A stretch of DNA of 64,000 nucleotides. Origin: Acidobacteriota bacterium (lineage in GTDB: Bacteria > Acidobacteriota > Vicinamibacteria > Vicinamibacterales > CAVVIG01). The translations under genes were made by a program, and so were the position numbers. Numbering within the stretch: position 1 is the first letter of the stretch; each line of letters begins with the position of its first letter. This document shows, piece by piece, positions 43,006 through 51,609 of this stretch. The DNA lies in NCBI GenBank assembly GCA_020850715.1, contig JADZED010000010.1:124001-188000 (forward strand). The letters are read 5' to 3'. A model generated the notes under the pieces. It was given only the letters and a program-made list of their open reading frames with translations, ran no database searches and was not told the origin of the DNA.

Positions 43006-43776
43006 ATGAATCTCCGCGCGGAGCGGCTCGCAGCCCTGGTGCTCGTGTGCGCGGTCGGCCCGGGCGGCCGCGCGGCGGCCCAGGCGCTCCCGGCCGGACC
43101 GGTCGTCGTCGGTGGCGGCCGGGTGACAATCAGGGGCGAGGTCTCGGTGTCGGCCGGCCCTGAAGACACCGGCTTCTACAACGACACCGACTACCGGCAT
43201 TCCACGCTGCGGTTGCTGCGGCTCGGCGTGGCGGCCGCGCGCCGGCCGGCCGTCGCCGCGCTCGGGGCGCCGCCGCCGCGCGGTCCGTCGGACCTCCCGC
43301 GCGCGGTCGTCTGCCTCGAGTCGGCGCCGCGGGGCGCGTTCGAAGCCAGCGAGGGCGGCGGCGCCGTCATGGATCAGCGCAATGAGACCTTCGTGCCCCA
43401 TGTCCTCGCGATCCCGGTCGGCACGGTGGTGCAGTTCCCGAACTCGGATCGCATCTATCACAATGTGTTCTCGCTCCCGAAACCGGCGCGCTTCGATCTG
43501 GGGCGGTATGCGCTGGGGCGTTCCAAGCCGGTGCGCTTCGATCGTCCGGGCGTCGTGCGCGTGTTCTGCGACGTCCATTCGCACATGAGCGCCTTCATCC
43601 TCGTGTTCGGCCATCCGTTCTGCGCGGTCACCGACGCCGACGGGCGCTATCGCATCGACGGCGTGCCGCCCGGCACCTGCCAGGTCGCCGCCTGGCACGA
43701 AGGCGAGACGTCGCGGCCGCAGCCGGCTGAGGTGCCGGATGGCGGGGCCGCCGAGGTCGACTTCACGCTGCGATGA
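43006..43776 (+). CDS. secreted cupredoxin (plastocyanin/methylamine-utilisation-like) protein
   Basis: The 256-residue protein has a signal peptide (MNLRAERLAALVLVCAV..., cleavage near AAAQ) and a cupredoxin-like domain with copper ligand candidates His in SDRIYHNVFS, Cys in FCDVHSHM, and the following His and Met. That gives the H, C, H, M set of a type 1 copper site. After it comes a carboxypeptidase-regulatory-like Greek-key segment (VTDADGRYRIDGVPPGTC). It is likely a periplasmic electron carrier. Its stop overlaps the ATG of the sensor kinase remnant by four bases (ATGA), so sensing and the copper protein may once have been linked. Confidence 0.88.
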   Translation: MNLRAERLAALVLVCAVGPGGRAAAQALPAGPVVVGGGRVTIRGEVSVSAGPEDTGFYNDTDYRHSTLRLLRLGVAAARRPAVAALGAPPPRGPSDLPRAVVCLESAPRGAFEASEGGGAVMDQRNETFVPHVLAIPVGTVVQFPNSDRIYHNVFSLPKPARFDLGRYALGRSKPVRFDRPGVVRVFCDVHSHMSAFILVFGHPFCAVTDADGRYRIDGVPPGTCQVAAWHEGETSRPQPAEVPDGGAAEVDFTLR

Positions 43777-45667
43777 CGATCCTCTCCTCGCTGCGCGGCC
43801 GCATCTTCCTCGCCAGCGCCCTGCTCGCGGTGCTGTCGATCGGCGCGGCCATCTACCGGGTGAACGTCCGCGTCACCTCCGACGCGGAGCGCGCGCTGCA
43901 GCGCGAGATCCTGACGACGGGGGCGCAGATCGATCAGCTCCGCACGACGCGCACCGAGACGTTCGCGACGACGGCGCGCATCATCGCCGACGCGCCGACC
44001 CTCAAGGCGGCGGTCGCGACCAACGATCCGCCGACCGTGCAGGACGTGGCCAACGGATTCCAGCACCAGATCCACTCGAATCTGCTGCTGGTGACGAGCA
44101 AGACGGGCGACGTCCTCGCGACCGTGGGCGCCTCGGACCGCGCCGCGCTGGTCGTCGCGCGCCAGCCGGCAATCCGCGGCGCCCTCGAGGGGCGCGAAGG
44201 TTTCAGCCTGCTGCCGCAGCCGGACGGGATCCTGCAGCTGGTGACCGTGCCCATCGCCATCGGTCTGGACCATCCGGAGGTACTCGGCACGCTGAACGTC
44301 GGCTTCCGGCTCGACAACCGCCTGGCGGAGCAGCTGAAGGCGATCACCGGCAGCGACATCGCGTTCGGCATGGACGGGCAGATCCTGGCGTCGACGCTGG
44401 CGCCCGGGGCAGCCCGGGAGCTGACCGGGCGCCTGCGTACGAGCGGCACGTCGAGCATCCGGCTCGACGGCGAGGAGTTCGTCGTGCTGCCGCGCGCGCT
44501 CCCGGCCTCGCCCGACGGCGCAACGGTCGCGGGCGCCGGTCCGGTTGCGCTCATCCTGCGGTCGCGCACCGAGCACCTGCGCTTCCTGCGCGCCATCCAC
44601 GCGGAGCTGGCGGTGACGGCCGCCGTCGCAGTCGTGCTCGCGACGCTCCTGAGCTTCGCGGTCGCCCGCACGATCACCCGCCCGCTCGCCGCGATCACCG
44701 ACGCCATGCGCGAGATCGCGCGGACCGGAGATCTCGCGCGCAAGATCGCGCTGCGACCCTCCAGCCGCTGGGACGACGAGGATGCGCGGCTGCTGGCGGC
44801 GACCTTCAACGCGCTGACCGATTCGATCGCCCGCTTCCAGCGGGAGATCTCGCAGAAGGAGCGCCTCTCGTCGCTCGGCCGCCTCTCGACGGTGATCGCG
44901 CACGAGGTGCGCAATCCGCTCATGATCATCAAGGCGTCGCTCCACGTCCTGCGCCAGCGGGACGCGCCGCCCGAAACGCGCCGCGAGGCCGCGGCCGACA
45001 TCGACGACGAGGTGAAGCGGCTCAATCGGGTCGTCAGCGAGGTGCTCGATTTCGCCAAGCCGATCCGCTTCGAGGTCGCAGAGGTGGATCTCAATGCCGT
45101 CTGCCGCAAGTCGGCCGCGGCGGCGGAGCGGACGGCGGCGTGCCGGTGTGCCTCGACCTCGATCCCGGCCTGCCGGCGGCGGCCGGCGACGCCGAGCGCC
45201 TGCGGACCGCGCGCGTCAACCTGATCGAGAACGCGCGGCACGCGGTGCACGGCGGCGCCGGCGGGGCGGGCGGCGGCCGGCCGGCCCCGGATGGGCCGCT
45301 GGTCCGCAAGCATGCCCGGCGCACCGGCCGGCGCGTCGATCGGGTCGAGGACGGCGCGCTCCAGGGGCTGCTGCAATACGACTGGCCGGGCAACGTGCGG
45401 GAGCTCGAGAACACGATCGAGCGGGCCGTCGTGCTCTCGCCGGGGCCGGCGATCACCGCCCGCGCGGTAGCGCCCTTCGGCGCCGCCGCACCGCAGGCGA
45501 CCGGCCTGCCGTCGCCGAGGCTGCGGCAGAACATCGAGTGGGTCGAGCGGGAGACGATCCGCCGGGCGCTCGAGAGCGCCGGCGGCGTGAAGAAGGAGGC
45601 CGCCGAGCTGATGGGCATCAGCCAGCGCGCCCTGTCGTACTACCTCGGGAAGTATCGGATCGATTGA
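43773..45667 (+). pseudogene. sensor histidine kinase, frameshifted and fused by deletion to the tail of an NtrC-type regulator
   Basis: The first 450 residues are a histidine kinase: two membrane helices (about 8-28 and 268-290) flanking a periplasmic sensor, HAMP (about 290-345) and HisKA with His377 in VIAHEVRNPLM. At about 45130 the frame shifts by one. The next frame gives LDLDPGLPAAAGDAERLR and NLIENARHAV, the ATPase N box. Near 45290 this runs without a stop into GALQGLLQYDWPGNVRELEN and the Fis-type HTH ending KYRID, the end of a sigma-54 activator. The rest of the kinase domain, the receiver and most of the AAA+ domain are missing. Either a genuine deletion remnant or an assembly collapse; the sequence alone cannot decide. 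Confidence 0.8.
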
Positions 45668-45759
45668 GAAGACCGACGGGGCGGGGCCGGAGGCTGGAGG
45701 GCGCGTGACACCTCCCGCGATGCGCGTGACACTGTGTCGCCCGTGGATCCTGCAGCCCC

Positions 45760-46998
45760 ATGTCGATCGTCGCACTCTCGGAAATGCTCGGCGCACCGGT
45801 GCGCGACCGCAGCGGCGCGGTGCGCGGCCGCGTCCGCGAGGTCGCTGTCGTCCCGCAGGATCACCCGACCCGCATCGCCTTCCTGATCGTCGGAACGCCC
45901 GACGGCGAGCGTCGGTGCCCGGGAGAGACGCTGACCGCGTGCGGCCCCAGCGTGCACGCCGCGGGCGAATCGGCCGACTGGGCCAGCCAGCCGCCGTCCG
46001 ACGGCGTCCTGCTGCTGAAGCGCGATCTGCTCGATCGCCAGATCATCGACGTCCACGGGCGCAAGGTGGTCCGCGTCAACGACGTGGAACTCGACTGCGT
46101 GCCGCTCGACGATCGCGTCGCGCTGAACGTGCTGACGGTGGACGTCGGAGCGCGCGGCGCGATCCGGCGCCTCGCCAAGGGCATCGTCCCCTCCTTCACG
46201 CTGCGCGCGCTGCTCGAGCGGATCCCCCCACGCGTGATTCCCTGGCAGTACGTGGATCTGCTCGAGACCGACCCGGCACGGCGGGTCAAGCTCAAGATCG
46301 CGTACGAGGGCCTCTCGAAGCTCCACCCCGCCGACATCGCCGACATTGTCGAGGATCTGCCGCACGCCGAACGCGAATCGGTGTTCGCGACGATCGACGA
46401 GGGCGTGGCCGCCGAGGCGCTCGAGGAGATCGATCCCGGCATCCAGGTGTCGATCGTCGAGTCCCTCGCCAGCCACCGCGCCGCCGACATCGTCGAGGAG
46501 ATGGACCCGGACGCGGCCGCCGATCTGCTCGGCGATCTGCCCGAGGATCGGACCGGCCAGATCCTGCGGGAGATGGAGCCGGACGAGCGCCGCGGGGTCA
46601 CCCACCTCCTCGAGTTCGGCGAGCGCACGGCCGCGGGCCGCATGACCACCGAATACCTCGCGGTGCCTGAGTCGGCGATCGTCGACGACGCGATCGACGC
46701 GCTGAAGAAGTTCGAGGGGACGCGCGAAGCGGTCGCGACCATCTACCTCGTCGGCGCCAGCCGCCGCCTTGCCGGCGCCGTGCCGCTCGTGAAGATCGCG
46801 GTGTCGCCTGGCACGACGCCCCTGGCGGATCTCTCGGAGGCCTATGTTGCATGCGCGCCCGACACGCCGCAGAACGAGGTTGCGGCGCTGTTCGACAAGT
46901 ACAACCTCCTGACGCTGGCGGTCGTCGATCCGCACGGCCGTCTCGCGGGCATCATCACGGCCGACGACGTGATTACGATGCTGCGCCACCGCAGCTAG
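45760..46998 (+). CDS. PRC-barrel / MgtE-N / CBS protein without membrane domain
   Basis: This 412-residue soluble protein has a PRC-barrel-like N-terminus (about 1-130, VVRVNDVELDCV), an MgtE_N superhelical domain (about 185-300: LHPADIADIVEDLPHAERESVF, ASHRAADIVEEMDPDAAADLLGDL) and a CBS pair (about 300-412). In MgtE these domains are the cytoplasmic magnesium sensor that gates a five-helix channel; here no channel follows. Instead an Nramp-related transporter gene begins 6 nt downstream. The most direct reading is a sensor subunit that controls that transporter in trans. Substrate choice and interaction are inferred. Confidence 0.88.
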   Translation: MSIVALSEMLGAPVRDRSGAVRGRVREVAVVPQDHPTRIAFLIVGTPDGERRCPGETLTACGPSVHAAGESADWASQPPSDGVLLLKRDLLDRQIIDVHGRKVVRVNDVELDCVPLDDRVALNVLTVDVGARGAIRRLAKGIVPSFTLRALLERIPPRVIPWQYVDLLETDPARRVKLKIAYEGLSKLHPADIADIVEDLPHAERESVFATIDEGVAAEALEEIDPGIQVSIVESLASHRAADIVEEMDPDAAADLLGDLPEDRTGQILREMEPDERRGVTHLLEFGERTAAGRMTTEYLAVPESAIVDDAIDALKKFEGTREAVATIYLVGASRRLAGAVPLVKIAVSPGTTPLADLSEAYVACAPDTPQNEVAALFDKYNLLTLAVVDPHGRLAGIITADDVITMLRHRS

Positions 46999-47004
46999 CG
47001 CGTC

Positions 47005-48252
47005 ATGAGGCTCTTCCGCAGGGGCTGGCGCGCGCGCCTGATGCTCGCGCTGGCGGTGGTCGGCCCCGGCTTCATCACCGCGAACGTCGACAACGACGCC
47101 GGCGGCATCTTCACCTACTCGCTGGCCGGCGCCGAATACGGGTATTCGCTCCTGTGGACGATGATCCCGATCACGATCGCCCTGATCGTGGTGCAGGAGA
47201 TGGCCGCGCGGATGGGCGCGGTGACCGGCAAGGGGTTGAGCGACCTCATCCGGGAGGAGTTCGGCTTCCGGCTGACCTTCTTCCTGATGATCGCGCTGGT
47301 GATCACCAATTTCGGCAACATCGTCGCGGAGTTTGCCGGGGTCGCCAGCAGCGTCGAACTGTTTGGCATCCCCCGGCACGTCGTCGTGCCGGCCGCTGCG
47401 GTGCTCGTCTGGGTGATCGTCGTCCGGGGCACCTACGCGGGCATCGAGAAGATCTTCCTGCTGGCGTCGGGGTTCTACGTCTGCTACATCGTGGCCGGAC
47501 TGCTGGCGCACCCCGACTGGAGGGCGGCCGCGCTGGCGACGGTCAGCCGGCCGTCGGGCGCCGGCATCCGCAGCTACGGCTACCTCTTCATGGTGATCGG
47601 CCTGGTCGGCACCACCATCGCGCCCTGGATGCAGTTCTACCTGCAGGCGTCGGTGGTGGAAAAGGGCGTCACCGCGCGCCAGTATCGGGCGCTGCGATGG
47701 GACGTCGTCCTCGGCTGCATCTTCACCGACGTCGTCGCCTGGTTCATCATCGTGGCGTGCGCGGCGACGCTGTATGCCACCGGCCGCGGGGACATCACCT
47801 CCGCCGCCGATGCCGCGCAGGCGCTCCGGCCGCTCGCCGGCGAGTACGCGTATCTGCTCTTTGCGGCGGGGCTCTTCAACGCGTCGCTGTTCGCGGCGTC
47901 GATCCTGCCGATCTCCACGTCGTACGCGGTCTGCGAGGGTCTGGGGCTCGAATCGGGCCTCGACAAGAAGTTCCATCAGGCGCCGGCGTTCTATTGGCTG
48001 TACACCTTGTTGATTGCCGCAGGCGCCGGCGTCCTGCTCATCCCGAACTTCCCGCTCGTGCACGTGATGGTGCTGTCGCAGGTCGTGAACGGCGTCGTCC
48101 TCCCGTTCGTGCTGATCTTCATGCTGCTGCTGACCAACGACCGCGAGCTGATGGGCGCGCACGTGAACTCGCGCAACTTCAACGTCGTCGCCTGGGCCAC
48201 CGTCGTGGTGATGATCGTCCTGTCGGCGGCGATGCTGCTCACGCAGCGGTAG
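47005..48252 (+). CDS. Nramp-related divalent metal transporter (NRMT-like, probably magnesium)
   Basis: The 415-residue protein has about 11 helices and the Nramp fold, but the first-helix motif DPGN is replaced by DNDAG (residues 29-33 in ANVDNDAGG) and the sixth-helix MPH region is replaced by APWMQF. The metal-coordinating methionine that favours Mn/Fe is thus lost, a change described for Nramp-related magnesium transporters. It follows the MgtE_N/CBS gene by 6 nt, in line with Mg2+ as substrate. Classical MntH function is less likely. It ends 9 nt before the convergent hydrolase stop. Confidence 0.88.
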   Translation: MRLFRRGWRARLMLALAVVGPGFITANVDNDAGGIFTYSLAGAEYGYSLLWTMIPITIALIVVQEMAARMGAVTGKGLSDLIREEFGFRLTFFLMIALVITNFGNIVAEFAGVASSVELFGIPRHVVVPAAAVLVWVIVVRGTYAGIEKIFLLASGFYVCYIVAGLLAHPDWRAAALATVSRPSGAGIRSYGYLFMVIGLVGTTIAPWMQFYLQASVVEKGVTARQYRALRWDVVLGCIFTDVVAWFIIVACAATLYATGRGDITSAADAAQALRPLAGEYAYLLFAAGLFNASLFAASILPISTSYAVCEGLGLESGLDKKFHQAPAFYWLYTLLIAAGAGVLLIPNFPLVHVMVLSQVVNGVVLPFVLIFMLLLTNDRELMGAHVNSRNFNVVAWATVVVMIVLSAAMLLTQR

Positions 48253-48261
48253 GGCCGGAGG

Positions 48262-48981
48262 TCAGCGCGCGGTTTCGCCCGGCTCGAGCTCGACCACCTC
48301 GACGCCGCGCGGCTCGACCAGCCGCCGAAGCTCCGCCGGCGTGCCGGTGAGCCCGGGAAACGTGCCCCAGTGCATCGGCACGACCTGTTTCACGCCGAGC
48401 AGCTCGCACGCCTTCGCGGCCTGCTCGGGGCCCATCGTGTACAGATCGCCAATCGGCAGGAACGCGATCGCCGGCTTGTAGATCTCGCCGATGAGCCGCA
48501 TGTCGCCGAACAGCGCCGTGTCACCCGCGAAGTAGAACGTCAGGCCGTTCTCCAGCGTCACCACGTAGCCGGCGGCCAGACCGAGATAGACGAGACGGCC
48601 GTCCTCGACGATCGAGCTGCTGTGCAGCGCGGGGACCATCGCGATCGACAGACCCGATATCCGGATCGTGCCGCCGGGATTCATGCCGGTGACGTGCCTG
48701 AGGCCCTTCTGCTGCAGCCACACCGAGAGCTCGTAGGGCGCCAGCACGTGCGCGCCGGTCTGCCGCGCCGTCTGGACGGCATCGGCGATGTGATCGTCGT
48801 GGCCGTGCGAGAGCAGCATCAGATCGAGCCGGTCGATCGCGCGCGCCGATTCGGGGCACGTGGGGCTCGTGAGCCACGGATCGAAGAGCAGATGCCTGCC
48901 TCCCGGGGTCGTCATCCGGAAGGTGGCGTGTCCCAGCCACGTGAATGCAAAAGCGGCGTCTGGAGCGGCAGGCGAGGGCAT
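48262..48981 (-). CDS. UPF0173 metal-dependent hydrolase (metallo-beta-lactamase fold)
   Basis: The 239-residue protein has the metallo-beta-lactamase motif SHGHDDHI near residue 60, an upstream WLGHATF, then FAGDTALFGDM and VPMHWGTFPG, all UPF0173 (YtkL-type) hallmarks. Such proteins bind two metals and are of unsettled substrate. The ATG at 48981 is chosen; a TTG start 12 nt upstream is possible and would touch the palindrome at 48994-49009. Expression is probably controlled by the divergent TetR-type regulator through that palindrome. Confidence 0.9.
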   Translation of the reverse strand: MPSPAAPDAAFAFTWLGHATFRMTTPGGRHLLFDPWLTSPTCPESARAIDRLDLMLLSHGHDDHIADAVQTARQTGAHVLAPYELSVWLQQKGLRHVTGMNPGGTIRISGLSIAMVPALHSSSIVEDGRLVYLGLAAGYVVTLENGLTFYFAGDTALFGDMRLIGEIYKPAIAFLPIGDLYTMGPEQAAKACELLGVKQVVPMHWGTFPGLTGTPAELRRLVEPRGVEVVELEPGETAR

Positions 48982-48993
48982 GAAAGGTTGCAA

Positions 48994-49009
48994 TTGAACG
49001 CGCGTTCAA
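48994..49009. promoter_or_regulatory. perfect 16-bp palindrome, probable TetR operator
   Basis: TTGAACGCGCGTTCAA is a perfect palindrome 12 nt upstream of the hydrolase ATG and 20 nt upstream of the TetR gene. A TACTTT box follows at 49012-49017, so a bound dimer would block the regulator's own promoter and the divergent one. The form resembles known TetR operators with TTGAAC/GTTCAA arms. Confidence 0.7.
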
Positions 49010-49029
49010 ACTACTTTAGGTTCGTGGCG

Positions 49030-49713
49030 ATGCGCGAGTCAACCTCGGCCTCCGAGGGCGCCGGCGAACCGCCGCCGGGCCGGCGCCGCCCTCGCCGCCG
49101 CGCGCGCAGCGACCGGCGGCAGGCCGCCGCACGCATCGAGATCCTGCACTGCGCCGCCTCGCTGTTCCGAAAGCGCGGGTACCACGGTGCCACCGTCGAG
49201 GAGATCGCGGCGTCGCGGCAGATGAAGAAGGGCAACCTCTATTACTACTTCAAGAACAAGGAAGCGATCCTCTTCGCCTGCCACCAGTACTCGCTCGATC
49301 GGCTGATGGAAACGCTCGTCGACATGGAGGCGGCCGCGTCGGCGCCGGACGAAAAGCTGCGGCGGCTGATCACCGCGTTCGTCCATACGATTCTCGACGA
49401 ACTGCACGGGACGGCGCTCTTCCTGGATCTCGAGGCGCTCTCCCCGGCGCACCGCCGGGCCGTCGTCGCCCGTCGCGACCGGTTCGATCACGGCATGCGC
49501 CGCATTGTCTCGGAGGGGATCGAGGCGGGTCTCTACCCCGGCGCGGACGCCAAGCTGCTGTCGTTCGCCATCCTGGGGGCGGTCAACTGGATCCCTCGCT
49601 GGTTCCGCCGGACGGGGCCGGCGAGCTCGGAGGAGATCGCCGACACGTTCGCGGGTTTTCTCATCGCCGGGCTGAAGCACGGCGCCGACGGCGCGCGCGC
49701 CGGCCAGATATAA
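49030..49713 (+). CDS. TetR/AcrR family transcriptional regulator
   Basis: A 227-residue protein with an Arg-rich N-terminal tail, a TetR DNA-binding domain (about 35-90: ILHCAASLFRKRGYHGATVEEIAASRQMKKGNLYYYFKNKEAIL) and an all-helical ligand domain. The HTH is canonical. Regulators of this type often respond to acyl-CoA or hydrophobic compounds, but nothing here specifies the ligand. The perfect palindrome 20 nt upstream is the obvious operator for autorepression and control of the divergent UPF0173 hydrolase. Its stop codon lies inside the TATAAT box of lipA. Confidence 0.93.
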   Translation: MRESTSASEGAGEPPPGRRRPRRRARSDRRQAAARIEILHCAASLFRKRGYHGATVEEIAASRQMKKGNLYYYFKNKEAILFACHQYSLDRLMETLVDMEAAASAPDEKLRRLITAFVHTILDELHGTALFLDLEALSPAHRRAVVARRDRFDHGMRRIVSEGIEAGLYPGADAKLLSFAILGAVNWIPRWFRRTGPASSEEIADTFAGFLIAGLKHGADGARAGQI

Positions 49714-49714
49714 T
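49709..49714 (+). promoter_or_regulatory. TATAAT box of lipA
   Basis: A perfect TATAAT overlaps the TetR stop codon and ends nine nt before the lipA GTG. The spacer has only a weak AGGG. Transcription from it would start one to three bases before the GTG. No -35 match is visible at the standard distance. Confidence 0.5.
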
Positions 49715-49723
49715 CAGGGCGTC

Positions 49724-50626
49724 GTGTCCCGCATCATTCCGCTCGCACCCGCACCCAGAACGCCGAAACCCGACTGGCTCAAGGTCAGGGCCCCGGGCTC
49801 GCCGAGCTATCTGCGACTGAAGTCGCTGCTGGGAGGGCTCGGGCTGCACACGGTGTGCGAGGAGGCGCGCTGTCCGAATATCGGGGAGTGCTGGGGCCAT
49901 GGCACCGCCACCTTCATGATTCTCGGCGACGTCTGCACGCGCGCCTGCTCGTACTGTGCGGTCTCGCACGGGCGGCCGGCGGCGATCGATCCCGAAGAGC
50001 CGCGCCGCGTGGCCCACGCGGTCCAGACCCTCGGGCTCAGCTATGTCGTGATCACCTCGGTCGACCGCGACGATGTGGCCGATGGCGGCGCCTCGATCTT
50101 CGCGGAGACGATCGTCCACACGCGGGCGAAGCTGCCGTCGTGCCGGATTGAGGTGCTCATCCCGGACTTTCAGGGCAAGGAGGCCCCGCTTCGCAGCGTC
50201 CTCGACGCGAGGCCGGACATCCTGAACCACAACACCGAGACGGTGCCGCGCCTCTATCGGTCGGCGCGATCGGGGGGCCGGTACGGCCGCACGCTGGAGC
50301 TGCTGGATCGCGCGCGCCGCTACGCGCCGGAGGTGCCGACCAAGAGCGGCCTGATGGTCGGGCTCGGCGAGACGCGCGACGAACTGCTCGCGACGTTCCG
50401 CGATCTCCGGAACGTGGGCTGCAGCATCCTCACCGTCGGCCAGTATCTCAGGCCGTCACCCGCGCACGCCGAGATGACACGCTACTACCCCCCCGGCGAA
50501 TTCGCGGATCTCAGACAGGCTGCGCTCGAGATGGGATTCGTGCACGTCGACTCCGGACCGCTGGTCCGCAGCTCGTACCACGCCAACGAGACCGCCGACG
50601 CGTACGCGGCCGCCGCGGGCTCCTGA
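49724..50626 (+). CDS. lipA: lipoyl synthase
   Basis: A 300-residue radical SAM enzyme with both LipA clusters: the auxiliary one from Cys45, Cys50 and Cys56 (VCEEARCPNIGEC) plus the C-terminal serine in RSSYHA, and the SAM cluster from Cys71, Cys75 and Cys78. It inserts two sulphurs into octanoyl-protein to give lipoyl cofactors, needed by the AceF protein encoded in this window. The start is GTG, supported by the first motif and the TATAAT box at 49709-49714. A stem-loop (50635-50650) follows nine nt after the stop. Confidence 0.97.
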   Translation: MSRIIPLAPAPRTPKPDWLKVRAPGSPSYLRLKSLLGGLGLHTVCEEARCPNIGECWGHGTATFMILGDVCTRACSYCAVSHGRPAAIDPEEPRRVAHAVQTLGLSYVVITSVDRDDVADGGASIFAETIVHTRAKLPSCRIEVLIPDFQGKEAPLRSVLDARPDILNHNTETVPRLYRSARSGGRYGRTLELLDRARRYAPEVPTKSGLMVGLGETRDELLATFRDLRNVGCSILTVGQYLRPSPAHAEMTRYYPPGEFADLRQAALEMGFVHVDSGPLVRSSYHANETADAYAAAAGS

Positions 50627-50634
50627 ACCCCTCC

Positions 50635-50650
50635 GCCGGTGGAGACCGGC
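50635..50650 (+). terminator. small stem-loop after lipA
   Basis: GCCGGT at 50635-50640 pairs with ACCGGC at 50645-50650 around GGAG, nine nt after the lipA stop. Short and without a U tract; the function is inferred from position only. Confidence 0.35.
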
Positions 50651-50791
50651 CGCGACCCGCATTCCCAGTCTCTGCGATTCCGCCGCGCGCGCCTGCGTCG
50701 CTCGACCTGGGCGCCGGCATCGACCATGGTCCAGGCCGCGCCAGACACAAATAGTTGCAGGGCGCGCCGCAAAGTGCTGTAGATTTCCCCG

Positions 50792-51598
50792 ATGAACACC
50801 TCAGGCCACACGCGGCGCGCACGGCTCCCTGTTGCACTTCTGCTCGTCGCGTCGACGGCCCTTGCGCAGGCGCCGACACAGACCGGCCAGAAGCCATTCG
50901 AGCCCCAGGTCGGCCAACTGGGCAAAGACGTCGTCTGGGTGCCGACCGGCGCCGCGCTGGTCGAGACGATGCTCGACCTCGCGAAGGTGACGCCCCAGGA
51001 CTATGTCGTCGACCTCGGGTCGGGCGACGGCCGGACGGTGATCGCCGCCGCCAGGCGTGGAGCGCGGGCCCTGGGCGTCGAATACAACCCCGACATGGTT
51101 GCCCTGTCGCGCAGGAACGCCGCGGCCGCCGGAATCAGCGCGCGCGCCTCTTTCGTGCAGGGCGACATTTTCGCCACCGACTTCTCGCAGGCCACCGTCG
51201 TCACGCTGTTCCTGCTGCCGCAGCTCAACCTGCGGCTGCGCCCGACGATTCTCGACATGAAGCCGGGCACGCGCGTCGTCTCCAACACGTTCACCATGGA
51301 GGACTGGCAGCCCGATCAGACGGCGCACGTCGGCGACTGCGAGTCCTGGTGCACCGCGCTCTTCTGGATCGTGCCCGCCAAAGTCGGCGGTGCGTGGAAG
51401 ATGGCCCAGGGGACGCTTGCGCTGACGCAGAATTTCCAGTTCATCACCGGAACTCTGGGCAGCCAGCCGGTCGAGGGCCGGCTGACGGGCGCCGACATCA
51501 CCTTCACGACCGGAGGCACCGTCTACAGGGGACGCGTGAACGGCAGCGCGATGCAGGGAACGACTGCCGCCGGCGCGGCGTGGACGGCGACGAGGTAG
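50792..51598 (+). CDS. exported class I SAM-dependent methyltransferase
   Basis: The 268-residue protein has a convincing signal peptide (basic start, LPVALLLVASTALA, cleavage near AQA) in front of a Rossmann methyltransferase domain with VVDLGSGDGRTV (SAM loop), GVEYNPDMV and FVQGDIFATDF. The order is that of class I methyltransferases, resembling the ATP-synthase-c/FAM173 lysine methyltransferase group. The C-terminal 70 residues form an extra beta-rich part. Export is odd because SAM is made in the cytoplasm. A TAGATT box at 50780-50785 is six nt before the ATG with no Shine-Dalgarno. Confidence 0.88.
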   Translation: MNTSGHTRRARLPVALLLVASTALAQAPTQTGQKPFEPQVGQLGKDVVWVPTGAALVETMLDLAKVTPQDYVVDLGSGDGRTVIAAARRGARALGVEYNPDMVALSRRNAAAAGISARASFVQGDIFATDFSQATVVTLFLLPQLNLRLRPTILDMKPGTRVVSNTFTMEDWQPDQTAHVGDCESWCTALFWIVPAKVGGAWKMAQGTLALTQNFQFITGTLGSQPVEGRLTGADITFTTGGTVYRGRVNGSAMQGTTAAGAAWTATR

Positions 51599-51609
51599 AC
51601 GCGGCGGCC

